This document shows positions 7,683-15,617 of a stretch of DNA of 25,271 bases, piece after piece. Position numbers and translations under genes: made by a program. Within the stretch, counting starts at the first letter, position 1, and each line of letters starts with the position of its first letter. Source of the stretch: a virus; the IMG/VR virus record IMGVR_UViG_3300028802_000054, positions 1-25,271 of that record; one strand, given 5' to 3'. Below the pieces are notes generated by a model. It ran no database searches. It was not told where the DNA came from and worked only from the letters and a program-made list of their open reading frames with translations.

Positions 7683-8750
7683 TCAGAGTATTTCCATCAG
7701 GTAGGAGATCGCGTCCCGTTCAGATCCAGACTTACGTAGCTGGCCCATCTTCGCCGCCCGCACCTGCGCCGCTCGCGTGTCCGACCGCTGCCTGCCGGCA
7801 CCGGGCGGTTGCACGTTGGGAGCGGCGCCGTTTGTGCGCTTGGCTTCGGCCTGCTGGCGGGCTTCTCTCTGCTGGCTGGCCCGCATCGCCTCGTTGACGA
7901 CGAGCAGGACCCGGTGATCAATCACCTGGCCGATCTCGGTGTCATTGAAGCCGCGCTGCTGCAGCCACGCCCGCATGTCGCCGGCGAGTTTCGGCCCCTT
8001 GGTTTCGTCACCGAAATCGGGGAGCTTCTCGACCAGCCGGCCCATCTCGGCCTGCCGCAGCGCCGCTAATTGCTGCGCCTGGGCCTGCTGAGACTGCTCA
8101 CTGACACGCTGCAGCTCCTGCTGAATGCCGCCGATCCGGCCGCGCAGCGCGTCGCGCTCCGCTGTCAGTCGGACGTATTCGGCAGGCTGCTCGGAGGCCA
8201 GCCGCTGCCAATCGATCTGGGCAAACTTCTGCGCTTCCGGAGCAGCGACAAAGAGGAGCTGCTCAAGGTTCTTGGCGTAGGATTGACGCTCGTTCTGGAT
8301 CTCGCCAAACGTCGCTTCGAGCGCCTGGCGGTGTTGCGCGATCTCCTGGGTCTTCTGCGTAAAGGCGCGGTCTCTCTCGCTTTCCCGGCGGGCAATGACT
8401 GCCTGGGCTTCGGGAGGGAGCGAATTGAAAACCTCCTTGTCGGCATTAGACCAACTCCGAGGCGGCTCGACCGCGGCGGGCTCGGTGTCGGCTTCGCCGT
8501 CCGGCTCGTCGGGTAGATCGGCTTCCTCGGTATCGTCGGGGGCCGGGTCTTCCGGTCCGACAGCCGGGTCATCCCCGGGTTCCGGCGCGGCGGGCGCCTC
8601 TTGCGGCTCCCGCGGCGGTGTCTGTTGCGCGCGCTGCCGGCGCGGCGGCTCAAGGAGGCCCTCGATCCCGGCCATCACCTCGGCTTCGCTCATGCTGGTC
8701 GGAGGCGCAGAGGCGCCGTCGCTGCCAGCCTGCTGGCGCGTTTCACTCAT
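7683..8750 (-). CDS. Capsid scaffolding protein
   Basis: 355 residues from ATG 8750 with AAGGT upstream. The first ~125 residues are acidic, proline- and alanine-rich and probably disordered (PEPGDDPAVGPEDPAPDDTEE). The middle (about 125-250) is a long charged coiled coil rich in Q, E and R, containing a YAKNLEQLLFVAAPEAQ break. Then comes GDETKGPKLAGDMRAWLQQRGFNDTEIGQVID and a basic C-terminus (RAAKMGQLRKSGSERDAISYLMEIL) of the kind that binds coat protein. Position immediately before the capsid gene and this composition support a scaffold; no protease domain is visible. A 70-bp gap to the capsid gene contains a small GC-rich inverted repeat (7663-7679) but no gene. Confidence 0.8.
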   Translation of the reverse strand: MSETRQQAGSDGASAPPTSMSEAEVMAGIEGLLEPPRRQRAQQTPPREPQEAPAAPEPGDDPAVGPEDPAPDDTEEADLPDEPDGEADTEPAAVEPPRSWSNADKEVFNSLPPEAQAVIARRESERDRAFTQKTQEIAQHRQALEATFGEIQNERQSYAKNLEQLLFVAAPEAQKFAQIDWQRLASEQPAEYVRLTAERDALRGRIGGIQQELQRVSEQSQQAQAQQLAALRQAEMGRLVEKLPDFGDETKGPKLAGDMRAWLQQRGFNDTEIGQVIDHRVLLVVNEAMRASQQREARQQAEAKRTNGAAPNVQPPGAGRQRSDTRAAQVRAAKMGQLRKSGSERDAISYLMEIL

Positions 8751-8778
8751 GCTCGATTACCTTGTGATTTCAGTGAGT

Positions 8779-8852
8779 TGCCGGAACTCGTGCCGAAATT
8801 AATGATTTCCTGCCGGAATTATCCGGTTTCGTTGCCGGAATTGCCGGTTAAG
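8779..8852. repeat. Array of TGCCGGAATT-like decamers
   Basis: Six related decamers occur head to tail: TGCCGGAACT (8779), TGCCGAAATT (8791), TGCCGGAATT (8811), a degenerate ATCCGGTTTC (8821), TGCCGGAATT (8833) and TGCCGGTTAA (8843). Start-to-start spacing is 12, 20, 10, 12 and 10 bp, close to the helical repeat. The array fills the 97 bp between the upstream small gene stop (8848) and the scaffold start. Binding site array for an unknown protein is an inference. Confidence 0.6.
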
Positions 8853-9063
8853 GCCGCAATCGCTCCAGCGCGCGGACATACTTGTCGCGCCCGCCATGCC
8901 GCCAATCGACGGCAGCCGCCGCCATCACCGCGATCTCCAGATCGCGCCGGGTGAAACGCACGATACGGCTGCCGTCCGGCGCCAGCTCGCCCCGCTCGAT
9001 CTGGTCGAGCAATAGCCGCAGCGCCGTCTTCAGCAATTCGCGATTGGTGGGCAGGCCGGGCAA
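8848..9063 (-). CDS. Small hypothetical protein with TTG start
   Basis: 71 residues from TTG 9063, which directly follows the TAA of the upstream membrane gene. The protein is helical: PTNRELLKTALRLLLDQIERGELA, then IVRFTRRDLEIAVMAAAAVDW and a basic end. I do not recognise the family. The tight packing with the neighbours and absence of any other in-frame ATG support the TTG start. Its last codons run into the decamer repeat array. Confidence 0.55.
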   Translation of the reverse strand: MPGLPTNRELLKTALRLLLDQIERGELAPDGSRIVRFTRRDLEIAVMAAAAVDWRHGGRDKYVRALERLRP

Positions 9064-9216
9064 TTAGCGCAACCCCGGCATGAAGATGTAGACGCCGAGC
9101 AGCACCACGCAGATCCAGGCGATCCATGGTTGAAACGTCACATACGGAGCGGCCGGCGGGGTCAGCGCCAGAAACCACAGAAACATCGCCACGACATAGA
9201 GCACCAAAATGATCAT
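9064..9216 (-). CDS. Small two-helix membrane protein (50 aa)
   Basis: ATG 9216 overlaps the upstream stop as ATGA; stop TAA at 9066-9064. The 50 residues contain two strongly hydrophobic segments, IILVLYVVAMFLWFLAL (2-18) and WIAWICVVLLGVYIF (31-45), separated by a short Pro-rich turn (TPPAAPYV), ending in PGLR. It is a membrane protein of holin-like size, but nothing else ties it to lysis. A second small membrane gene is located upstream of the large terminase. Confidence 0.6.
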   Translation of the reverse strand: MIILVLYVVAMFLWFLALTPPAAPYVTFQPWIAWICVVLLGVYIFMPGLR

Positions 9217-9548
9217 GCCGCGTCCCTTTCCTGCATCCGCGCCCGCGCCTCGATGCCGCGCGCCGTGCCGAGCATGATCCGCAATTCCGCCTTGAATTGC
9301 TCCACTGCCCAGTGCAGCCGGTACGCGGCTTCTCTCGCGTCGGCGTCGCCGACTTTGCTGTCGCGCCAGGTATCGACCAGCCGCTGCTGCACCCGATCGA
9401 GCGCCAGCACCAGGGTGGGGTCGTCGAGCAACCGTCGCGCCGCCTCACCGAGCTGCATCGGGTCGCTCGGCGCCGGCTCGATCGATCGCCACGGCGGCCG
9501 CGGCAATTTGCGCTCGGCCCACCAGTAGGCGAACGGGGTCCAGATCAA
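9213..9548 (-). CDS. Conserved small phage protein between portal and scaffold
   Basis: 111 residues from TTG 9548 (an in-frame TAA lies two codons upstream; the first internal ATG is residue 31). The C-terminal half, LALDRVQQRLVDTWRDSKVGDADAREAAYRLHWAVEQFKAELRIML, resembles a helical family that is frequent in phages just upstream of scaffold genes, but I know no function. Its stop overlaps the next start as ATGA. A tight hairpin (TCGGCC AAA GGCCGA, 9568-9582) lies in the 97-bp gap before it, which otherwise holds no gene. Confidence 0.55.
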   Translation of the reverse strand: MIWTPFAYWWAERKLPRPPWRSIEPAPSDPMQLGEAARRLLDDPTLVLALDRVQQRLVDTWRDSKVGDADAREAAYRLHWAVEQFKAELRIMLGTARGIEARARMQERDAA

Positions 9549-9645
9549 GGATTAACCAGGGCGTAGGTCGGCCAAAGGCCGATCGACATTCACGACCGAA
9601 GCCGGCCTCGGCGGGTTGCCTTGCGGCACCAGGCGCGCCGGAGGC

Positions 9646-10395
9646 TCAGGCTGCCGCGAGATCGCCTTGCCGGCGGCGGCGCTTGGACCACCAGCCGGCA
9701 AGGCCGCCGATCGACAGCATGCTGCCGAGCATCAGGAACGAGCCGGGCTCGGTGACGTCCTGCTGGGTCACGATCGGCACGATGTAGAAGCTCTCGCCGC
9801 CGTCGGTGGCGTGGTCCCACGAAGCCTGGAACAGCAGCCGGTCGTTGATGCCGATGCTCGAAAGATCGAAGCCGCTGATCAGGTAGTCGGCGCTGCCGTT
9901 GCCGTTGCGGATATTCGGCAGGACGATCGGCCCGGTCAGGTCGAAGATGATCCGCGAGCCAATCAGGTTGTCGAGGTCGATCAGGCGGAACTCGGTCAAT
10001 GTCTCCATGTTGCCGCCGGGTTTGCCGGTCGCGGTATTGATGTCGACGGCGACCCCGAAGCTGAAGTTGAGATCGCCGAGGGCCTGCAAGAAGGTGCGAA
10101 GCTGGCCGCCGGTATAGGGCGTGACGGTGACATCGTCGCCGTTGGCGAAGGCGCCGGTGATGTTCGAGCTGAACAGGTTGAAGCTTGAATCGTTACCCGT
10201 GCTGTCGAAATTGTTGAAGCCGAACCCGACCGGGTTCTGCACGTTGGTGGCGCAGATCACGCATGGCGCGCTGATCGATTGCGGCACCACCTGGGCATCG
10301 GGCAGAACGCCGATGGTCAGATTGTTGAGCGCGTCGGCATGGGCCGGCCCCGCGCACAAGGCCAGCAAGGCTGCCGCCGCAAGGTACTTCTTCAT
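9646..10395 (-). CDS. Secreted PEP-CTERM-type protein inside the virion operon
   Basis: 249 residues from ATG 10395, which overlaps the upstream stop as ATGA and has a strong GGAGGAG 6 nt before. Residues 1-21 are a Sec signal peptide (MKKYLAAAALLALCAGP, AHA|D). The middle is a beta-rich, Asn/Gly/Asp-rich extracellular-type domain with one CxxC (PCVICA). The tail has the tripartite exosortase signal: TEPGS (215-219), a hydrophobic segment FLMLGSMLSIGGLAGWW, and RRRRQ. Such proteins are anchored or released at the cell surface by exosortase and belong to bacterial exopolysaccharide systems. It has E-P-G-S where the consensus is P-E-P. Its place between portal-associated and scaffold-associated genes suggests a captured host gene (moron). 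Confidence 0.8.
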   Translation of the reverse strand: MKKYLAAAALLALCAGPAHADALNNLTIGVLPDAQVVPQSISAPCVICATNVQNPVGFGFNNFDSTGNDSSFNLFSSNITGAFANGDDVTVTPYTGGQLRTFLQALGDLNFSFGVAVDINTATGKPGGNMETLTEFRLIDLDNLIGSRIIFDLTGPIVLPNIRNGNGSADYLISGFDLSSIGINDRLLFQASWDHATDGGESFYIVPIVTQQDVTEPGSFLMLGSMLSIGGLAGWWSKRRRRQGDLAAA

Positions 10396-10595
10396 TGTTT
10401 CTCCTCCGAAAAAATGCGCTCGAACGCTACCGAAAGCGTAAAAGAACCGCTCCTGATCATCTCCACGATAACCCAGTTCGGCTCGGTGGGATGCGGGATT
10501 ATCGAGCGGATCGCGTGCCAGGCGATGGCAATCTGCTTCGGCGCCTTGCCGCCAGCGGTAATCGGGTAGGCGACCAAAAACCCCTCAAGCGCCAT
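10392..10595 (-). CDS. Small hypothetical phage protein
   Basis: 67 residues from ATG 10595, overlapping the upstream stop as TAATG; longer upstream frames to 10760 are shadows of the preceding gene. The sequence (MALEGFLVAYPITAGGKAP, then EPNWVIVEMIRSGSFTLSVAFERIF) looks like a small beta-rich domain. I do not recognise it. Its end is coupled by ATGA to the PEP-CTERM-type gene. Confidence 0.6.
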   Translation of the reverse strand: MALEGFLVAYPITAGGKAPKQIAIAWHAIRSIIPHPTEPNWVIVEMIRSGSFTLSVAFERIFSEEKQ

Positions 10596-10873
10596 TACGC
10601 GACCCGCTCGATCCGGTAGGTGTTGCCGGTCTGCCGGGTAATGCGCGAGCCGCCCCGGCGCAGGCCGAGAATATAGATGCTGCAGATGTTGCGGACATAG
10701 AGCGGGCCGCCATCCGCGCGGCCACCCCACAAATACTCGATTTGCATGTCCTTGCAGCATGTCTGCCCGAGCCGTAGCTCGAACAGCGCCCGCAGCATCG
10801 GCCGCTTGCGGCGGCCGCCGAGCGCCTTCAGCAGCGCCGCCGTGCCGATGCGGTGCAGTTCGCCGTCAGTCAT
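10595..10873 (-). CDS. Small hypothetical phage protein downstream of portal
   Basis: 92 residues from ATG 10873, with GGCGGG immediately upstream, 12 bp after the portal stop. The N-terminus is helical (GELHRIGTAALLKALGG) and the rest is basic with strands (YLWGGRADGGPLYVRNICSIYILGLRR). Two adjacent Cys (TCCKD) and a later Cys are present but no metal-binding pattern is clear. Family not recognised; location suggests a head or packaging accessory. Confidence 0.6.
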   Translation of the reverse strand: MTDGELHRIGTAALLKALGGRRKRPMLRALFELRLGQTCCKDMQIEYLWGGRADGGPLYVRNICSIYILGLRRGGSRITRQTGNTYRIERVA

Positions 10874-10885
10874 CCCGCCCGGCGA

Positions 10886-13216
10886 TCACAATCCCGGCGC
10901 CCCGCCATTGCCGATCGGCCCCGGCCCGCCCTGCCCGGCGGCATAAGCCCCGGCGGCGAATTTCAGCTCGACCTCGCGCTGTTTCACCGCGGCCTCGGCC
11001 TCGACCTTGGCCCGCGCGATCACTAGATCGTGCTGCGCCTGCTGCTGCTCGAGCTGCTGCTGGTGCTGCGCCTTCTGCTCCTCCAGCATCATCTGATGCT
11101 GCTGCTTCTGCTGCGCTAATTGCGCGTCGAGCTGCGCCTGCTGCTGTTGGCGTCCGGCATCGGCCTGCGCCTTCATCTGCGCCGCCTGCAACGCCGCCTG
11201 TGCTTTCATCTGCGTCGCCTGGACCTGCGCCTGCGCCACGATCAGCGCCGGATTTGGCGGCGGCTGCTCGGGCTGCTGCGGTGCCGCGCCAGGCGGCGGC
11301 GGCTGCGATGGGTCGGCGAAGAACGACTGCTTGAACCCGGCGTTTTCCTGCAATGCCTTCAGCGCATCGTACACATTCTGCGTGTAAACCAGCGGCCCCT
11401 TCGGCCCGCCCTGCTGCTGCACCACCGCATTCTGCAACTGCACCACCGTCATCAGATGCTGCAGCACCTGGTCCCTATTCCCCGTCCCGAGCCCGACGCT
11501 CACCGTAACCGGCATCGCCTCGCGCCACTCGCGCGGGTCGATCCGCAGCCAGCCGCCAGTCACCCGGATGATCCGCTCCTGCTGCTGGTGCCGCCGCACC
11601 AGGCCGAGAATGCCGCGCATCAATTGCTCAACGCCGTGCGCGAAGATCCGGGCAAACAGCTCGACCCGCTGCGCCTGCGCACCCTGCGCCATCGCCAGGC
11701 CGGCGGCTGTCGTATTCGACAAGGCGTCGGGCGAAATCGCGTTATTCTGCCGCGCGACCCCGGTGCGGATTTCCTGCGTCTCGTCGATGTACTGCACCAG
11801 CGGAAAGCTCTTGTCCGCGGTGTACGGGATCATCATCGGCTGAATACCGCCAAGGCGGCGCGACCGAACGACGCCACCCGGCCGCAAATCCAGCAGGTCG
11901 TCGTAAGTGTTTTCGTTGACGCTGTCGTCGGCGACCTCGACCCGCGGCCAATTGCTCAGGTACGCATTATCGACCATCTGCCGCACGATCGACGACTTGA
12001 TCTCCTGCAGATCGGCCGTCAGATCCGCCAGCGACAACCCCACCAGCCGGTGACTTTGCGGGATCGGCGTGATACTGACAAACGGCACCTCGTCGACGCA
12101 CTCGATGCACGGCTCGCCGTCGCGGGTGAGAATGATCAACCCGTCTCCCGCCGTCATCACCTGGTACAGCTCGGTGGTGCTGCCGTCCTTCGACAACTGG
12201 ACGTAACATTCCTCGACCCAGATATGCCGCGCCGGGGTCTTCGCATCCTCCTGGTACGGCGGCAGATCGTCAGCGCGAAACCGCTCGACCCGCTCGATAT
12301 TCATTTCCATGTCGTCGTGCAGCGGCACTAAATCGAGCGTGTCCTCGTCGTAGCCCTGCTCGACCAGGTCGCTGTAGGTCCACCGCCGCCGGTGCGCCAA
12401 AAACGGAATGTCGCCGCGCTTGGCCCGCCGCGAAAACAGGATCTCCTCCGGCGCGACGTTCTCGATGCGGATACGCGGAAACTCCCGGGTAAACCGCAGC
12501 GTGACATCGATCAGCTCGATTTCGGGCGCGGGCAGCGCCGGAGGCGGCGGCATGCCGGGAGCCATCGGCGCCTGCGACTGCTGCGCCGGAACCGGAAACG
12601 GCAGATCCAGGCCGAAACTGTCGCGCGGCTGCTTGTACCGCCGCTGCTTCACGATCTCGACTTGCGTGTCGCCCAGCAACGCATCCAATTGCGGCTGCAG
12701 CAAGCCGGTATAGCTCTGCGTCTCGACCTCGCGCTGCGTGTCGGCCCAGTACTTGACCCAGCCGAGCCGCTCCAGCAGCGCATCCTTGAACCAGTCGTGC
12801 AAAATCATGAAGCCGGGATTTTCGCGCTCGAATATGTGATTGACGTACTCCGTCGCCTGCTTTGCCGCCTGCTCCATCCCCGGCCGCGGCGGCTCCACGA
12901 TGCAGACCCGGTCGCTCGCGGTGAATATCCGCATCAAGGCCGGCAATACCCATTCCACAGCTTCGAGGACACTTCGCATCACGACATTGCTGCGATCGGT
13001 GCCGACCGGCCCCGGCAACTCGCCCTCGTAATATTGCAACGCCCGCAGCCGGTCCTGACTCAGACTGCCGCCGTCCTGACCCAGCGCCTCGTCCAGCTCG
13101 CGCTGCACGATGGCCTTCACCTCGTCCTCGTCCCAGCCGTCTCCCTTGGCGCCCGCGCCGCCCCCGATCCCCTGCGGGATCTTGCCGGGCCGCTCGGAAC
13201 CGTACGGGCTGCCCAT
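10886..13216 (-). CDS. Portal protein (P22/SU10 type)
   Basis: 776 residues from ATG 13216, supported by ATGA overlap with the upstream 60-residue gene; a TTG/GTG at 13252/13249 is less likely. The N-terminal wing and stem region includes LRALQYYEGELPGPVGTDRSNVV, EWVLPALMRIFTASDRV and NHIFERENPGFMILHDWFKDALL, all typical of podovirus portals. The C-terminal third includes NTTAAGLAMAQGAQAQRVELFARIFAHGVEQLM. After a Pro-rich break (QPPPPGAAPQQPEQPPPN) follows a ~110-residue Gln/Ala coiled coil (barrel-like extension). Twelve copies form the DNA entry ring at one head vertex. Confidence 0.9.
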   Translation of the reverse strand: MGSPYGSERPGKIPQGIGGGAGAKGDGWDEDEVKAIVQRELDEALGQDGGSLSQDRLRALQYYEGELPGPVGTDRSNVVMRSVLEAVEWVLPALMRIFTASDRVCIVEPPRPGMEQAAKQATEYVNHIFERENPGFMILHDWFKDALLERLGWVKYWADTQREVETQSYTGLLQPQLDALLGDTQVEIVKQRRYKQPRDSFGLDLPFPVPAQQSQAPMAPGMPPPPALPAPEIELIDVTLRFTREFPRIRIENVAPEEILFSRRAKRGDIPFLAHRRRWTYSDLVEQGYDEDTLDLVPLHDDMEMNIERVERFRADDLPPYQEDAKTPARHIWVEECYVQLSKDGSTTELYQVMTAGDGLIILTRDGEPCIECVDEVPFVSITPIPQSHRLVGLSLADLTADLQEIKSSIVRQMVDNAYLSNWPRVEVADDSVNENTYDDLLDLRPGGVVRSRRLGGIQPMMIPYTADKSFPLVQYIDETQEIRTGVARQNNAISPDALSNTTAAGLAMAQGAQAQRVELFARIFAHGVEQLMRGILGLVRRHQQQERIIRVTGGWLRIDPREWREAMPVTVSVGLGTGNRDQVLQHLMTVVQLQNAVVQQQGGPKGPLVYTQNVYDALKALQENAGFKQSFFADPSQPPPPGAAPQQPEQPPPNPALIVAQAQVQATQMKAQAALQAAQMKAQADAGRQQQQAQLDAQLAQQKQQHQMMLEEQKAQHQQQLEQQQAQHDLVIARAKVEAEAAVKQREVELKFAAGAYAAGQGGPGPIGNGGAPGL

Positions 13217-13398
13217 CAGCCGGTCCGACCCGCGAGCGAACCGACCCACCAATACGGCATGCCTTTAAGATCAAGTATGGTCGGATATTCCTGCACCCGC
13301 ATCGCCGCCAGGTAATTGCAATCAGGCCGGTGATCGGACCCGGCCGGCGCCGTGCAGCACATGCAGGCTGGCGGCCGCGGTAACCCCGGCGGGATCAT
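13216..13398 (-). CDS. Small Cys-rich protein upstream of portal
   Basis: 60 residues. ATG 13398 overlaps the upstream stop (ATGA) and its stop overlaps the portal start (ATGA), so the gene is bracketed by coupling signals. A CMCC...H..DC cluster (residues 12-27) could bind zinc; the remainder (NYLAAMRVQEYPTILDLKGMPYWW) is not recognised. Such small genes are common between terminase and portal in these phages; I know no role. Confidence 0.55.
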   Translation of the reverse strand: MIPPGLPRPPACMCCTAPAGSDHRPDCNYLAAMRVQEYPTILDLKGMPYWWVGSLAGRTG

Positions 13399-13679
13399 CA
13401 GCCGCCCTTCGGCTCGCGCGCCGCTACTTCCTTCGGCTCGGCCTTCTCAGCCTCCCGCGGGTTGCCCTCCTTCGGCCACGGCGGGCGCACATGATTGACC
13501 GCCGGCTTGCCCTTCACCGGCTTGAAAAGATCCATTACCGCCATCATTCCACCTCCCCTCGGCTGCGCCGAGCCCGCCGCGTCGCAGCATGACGTGATGC
13601 CGTTGCCTCCACATTCCGGGCACGGATGCCGCAGAAACCGGCCGACCCAACCTTTGCCCCGGCACGCCTCGCAGATCAC
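13398..13679 (-). CDS. Small protein with DnaJ-type zinc-binding motifs
   Basis: 93 residues from GTG 13679, overlapping the upstream stop as GTGA. Two CxxCxGxG motifs, CEACRGKG (3-10) and CPECGGNG (20-27), make a single DnaJ-type zinc centre, with a further CC at 31-32. The rest is basic and Pro/Lys/Glu-rich (VRPPWPKEGNPREAEKAEPKE) and probably disordered. No J domain is present, so it is not a chaperone by itself. It could recruit or mimic host DnaJ, or simply be a zinc-stabilised DNA or protein binder. Confidence 0.6.
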   Translation of the reverse strand: MICEACRGKGWVGRFLRHPCPECGGNGITSCCDAAGSAQPRGGGMMAVMDLFKPVKGKPAVNHVRPPWPKEGNPREAEKAEPKEVAAREPKGG

Positions 13680-13891
13680 CCCCGGTCGCGCCGCTTCGCC
13701 AGCAACGCCGCCCGAGCCTCCCGGTCCGCACCGTGATCCGGCTCCGACCCGTACAGCTCGGGCGACACATCCTTGCCCAACACCGCCTCGCGCAATACCG
13801 CAACCTCCGCCGCCAGCGCAACCAGGCCGCGCTCGAATCCCGCCACCCGCTCCGCCAGCGCCTCAAACATCCGCGCGTCGCTGCTGCTCAT
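13676..13891 (-). CDS. Small coiled-coil protein after large terminase
   Basis: 71 residues from ATG 13891 with AGAGGAT about 5 nt upstream. Residues 5-40 form a heptad-rich helix (ARMFEALAERVAGFERGLVALAAEVAVLREAVLG), followed by a polar end with SPELYGSEPDHG. Unrecognised. It is the first gene of the coupled group that leads into the portal. Confidence 0.55.
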   Translation of the reverse strand: MSSSDARMFEALAERVAGFERGLVALAAEVAVLREAVLGKDVSPELYGSEPDHGADREARAALLAKRRDRG

Positions 13892-14063
13892 CCGCTATCC
13901 TCTACATCCTGCTGGCGGGCAGAGCCTCGGAGCCGTCGCCGACGGACGGCTCATGTTTGCTAGCTTGGCTCTGGGCAATGCCTCGGCCGCCCCGCCGGCA
14001 GCCAGCATGGCTAGACTATGCCAAGCCCAAACGCGCGTCGCTGCCGCCGATCAACTCTGTAAC
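13892..14063. other. Non-coding gap with duplicated terminase 3' end
   Basis: No gene of credible length is visible. A 15-bp sequence, TAGACTATRCCAAGC, occurs at 14065-14079 (the last codons and stop of the large terminase) and again at 14012-14026. An 8-bp perfect stem, GAGCCGTC/GACGGCTC with a 7-nt loop, lies at 13930-13952 but has no following U-run on either strand. Confidence 0.5.
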
Positions 14064-15362
14064 TTAGACTATACCAAGCGCCGGATATTTGAGCGGCTTA
14101 GGTCTTCCGCGCGGCGCCTCGTACGCCACGCACATTAAGCCAAATGCATCTGCCGAATGACTTGACCAATCATGTTCAGGACCTAAACCGACATCTCTAA
14201 CATCTTCACTTTTTCTTTCGTGGTACCAAGCTAATGCTTCCCGGCCAGATTCCGTCGTCTCTTCATTAAACCATATCGAGGGGAAAAGCCTTCTGGCCGC
14301 CTCTATCCGCGCCCTGGCCGCGCCTCTCCCCTGGTTGGGTATCACCTCGACGCTGAAACCCGCCTGACGGAAGGCGCTTTCAAAGGAAACTTCGAACACC
14401 CTGTCATGAGTCGCGCCATCATGGGGGAGGTATATATTGGCCTTGCCCCATCCCTTCTCTCTCAACCACGCAACATGAACAGCAAGAGGCTCTCCAACAC
14501 TTTCGTAATAGTCAAGGACGCGAATTTCGCCCCGTCCAACGTATTGGCAAACCCATTGGGCATACGCATCGCTGCGAGCGCCGGTACCCCCTATGTCCAC
14601 GTAAACCCTTACAGGCAATAGCGGATCCTTGGCGACGTGGCCAATGCGGCCTTCTTCTTTGGCCTCGTTCAATAAACCGGCATAGTAGGCACCGACATGC
14701 CCGGTCGCGAACTCCCCCAGCCACACATGCCCGTACTGGGCCGGCCGCAGCCGAGCGTCCTCGGAACGTATGGCCTCCAACACGCTCGGAAACCACGGGT
14801 TGTCCTTGTACGTCAACCCGACAATCTTGCTGTTGTCGGGAGGGTTTTCCCGAAAGCGTTGATGCGTCGCGCTGGCTCTGCGTTCAGGATTCCAGGTTAC
14901 CCAGATCTCGGCGCCCTCCTCACGCACCGTCGGAATCGTCTTCTGCCAGGCGATCTCCGATACCTGCTCAGCTTCATCGACCCATAAAAGACGAATACGA
15001 GCAGTAGACTTAACAGACTCGATATTCCGCCGCAGCCCGACGAACGAGAAGTCGATGCGGCCATCCCTGGTCCTTATGTACTTCTCACCCACCTCGTAGT
15101 GAGCCGCCAGCCAGGGTTCTGATTCGATCGCCAGCTTGATCTCCGCCATGCTGCTTTCATCGAGGCTGTTCTGAAACTCCCGGCCGCAGACAATGACGCC
15201 CGATTGGCCCGCCATGCTGCACCGTAAGCCGTGCACCGCCGCCATTTTTGCGAAGGATCTCGATTTTGCCGAACCCCTTCCTCCGAAAGCCCCCCGATAG
15301 AGCGCCTCCCCCGAGAAGACCGGGATCAACTTCTCCGGCAGCTCGATCGACTGCGCACTCAT
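14064..15362 (-). CDS. terL: Terminase large subunit (PBSX/Terminase_3 type)
   Basis: 432 residues from ATG 15362, overlapping the upstream stop as ATGA; a start at 15383 is less likely. The ATPase half has Walker A GGRGSAKS (27-34), Walker B RLLWVDEAE (124-132) and coupling motif TWNP (156-159). The RNase-H-like nuclease half has acidic candidates D256 (YVDIGG), D315 (LPHDGATHD) and D405 (HSADAFGL). It pumps DNA into the procapsid through the portal and cuts the concatemer. Length is usual for this family. The 3' end is duplicated just downstream. Confidence 0.92.
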   Translation of the reverse strand: MSAQSIELPEKLIPVFSGEALYRGAFGGRGSAKSRSFAKMAAVHGLRCSMAGQSGVIVCGREFQNSLDESSMAEIKLAIESEPWLAAHYEVGEKYIRTRDGRIDFSFVGLRRNIESVKSTARIRLLWVDEAEQVSEIAWQKTIPTVREEGAEIWVTWNPERRASATHQRFRENPPDNSKIVGLTYKDNPWFPSVLEAIRSEDARLRPAQYGHVWLGEFATGHVGAYYAGLLNEAKEEGRIGHVAKDPLLPVRVYVDIGGTGARSDAYAQWVCQYVGRGEIRVLDYYESVGEPLAVHVAWLREKGWGKANIYLPHDGATHDRVFEVSFESAFRQAGFSVEVIPNQGRGAARARIEAARRLFPSIWFNEETTESGREALAWYHERKSEDVRDVGLGPEHDWSSHSADAFGLMCVAYEAPRGRPKPLKYPALGIV

Positions 15363-15616
15363 CCTGGCTGCGACGCCTTGCAAATGTGATCCCGCTGCCG
15401 GCGTACCTGCCCCGTGCCGCGATTGTCCCGCCGAAAGGCAACCGAAACCTCACCAGTCGAATCGACGTAAAACGCCACGCGATGCACCAAGCCACAGTCG
15501 CAGCAGGCAATCCGATAATGCTGCACGCCAAACTCGTCCATCCAGGGAGTCACCCACTCGCTCCAGCCCGTCTTCCCGTCCACCGTAACCGACAGATCCT
15601 GATAAACAACACGCAT
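15359..15616 (-). CDS. Small CCxC-containing phage protein
   Basis: 85 residues, ATG 15616. The centre is HYRIACCDCGLVHRVAFYVD (33-52), where CCxC and a following His resemble half of a zinc ribbon; the C-terminus is basic (VAFRRDNRGTGQVRRQRDHICKA). I have seen comparable small proteins next to terminase genes in rhizobial prophages, without function. It is coupled to the large terminase by ATGA. Confidence 0.65.
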   Translation of the reverse strand: MRVVYQDLSVTVDGKTGWSEWVTPWMDEFGVQHYRIACCDCGLVHRVAFYVDSTGEVSVAFRRDNRGTGQVRRQRDHICKASQPG

Positions 15617-15617
15617 G

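Noticed and set aside
11000-11300. Apparent tandem repeats in the 3' part of the portal gene
   Set aside because: The repetition comes from Gln/Ala codons of a coiled coil and keeps codon phase, so it is explained by the protein.
11120-12331. 403-codon plus-strand open frame
   Set aside because: It lies antisense to the portal gene, and its product is an Arg/Leu/His-rich low-complexity sequence typical of GC-rich shadows.
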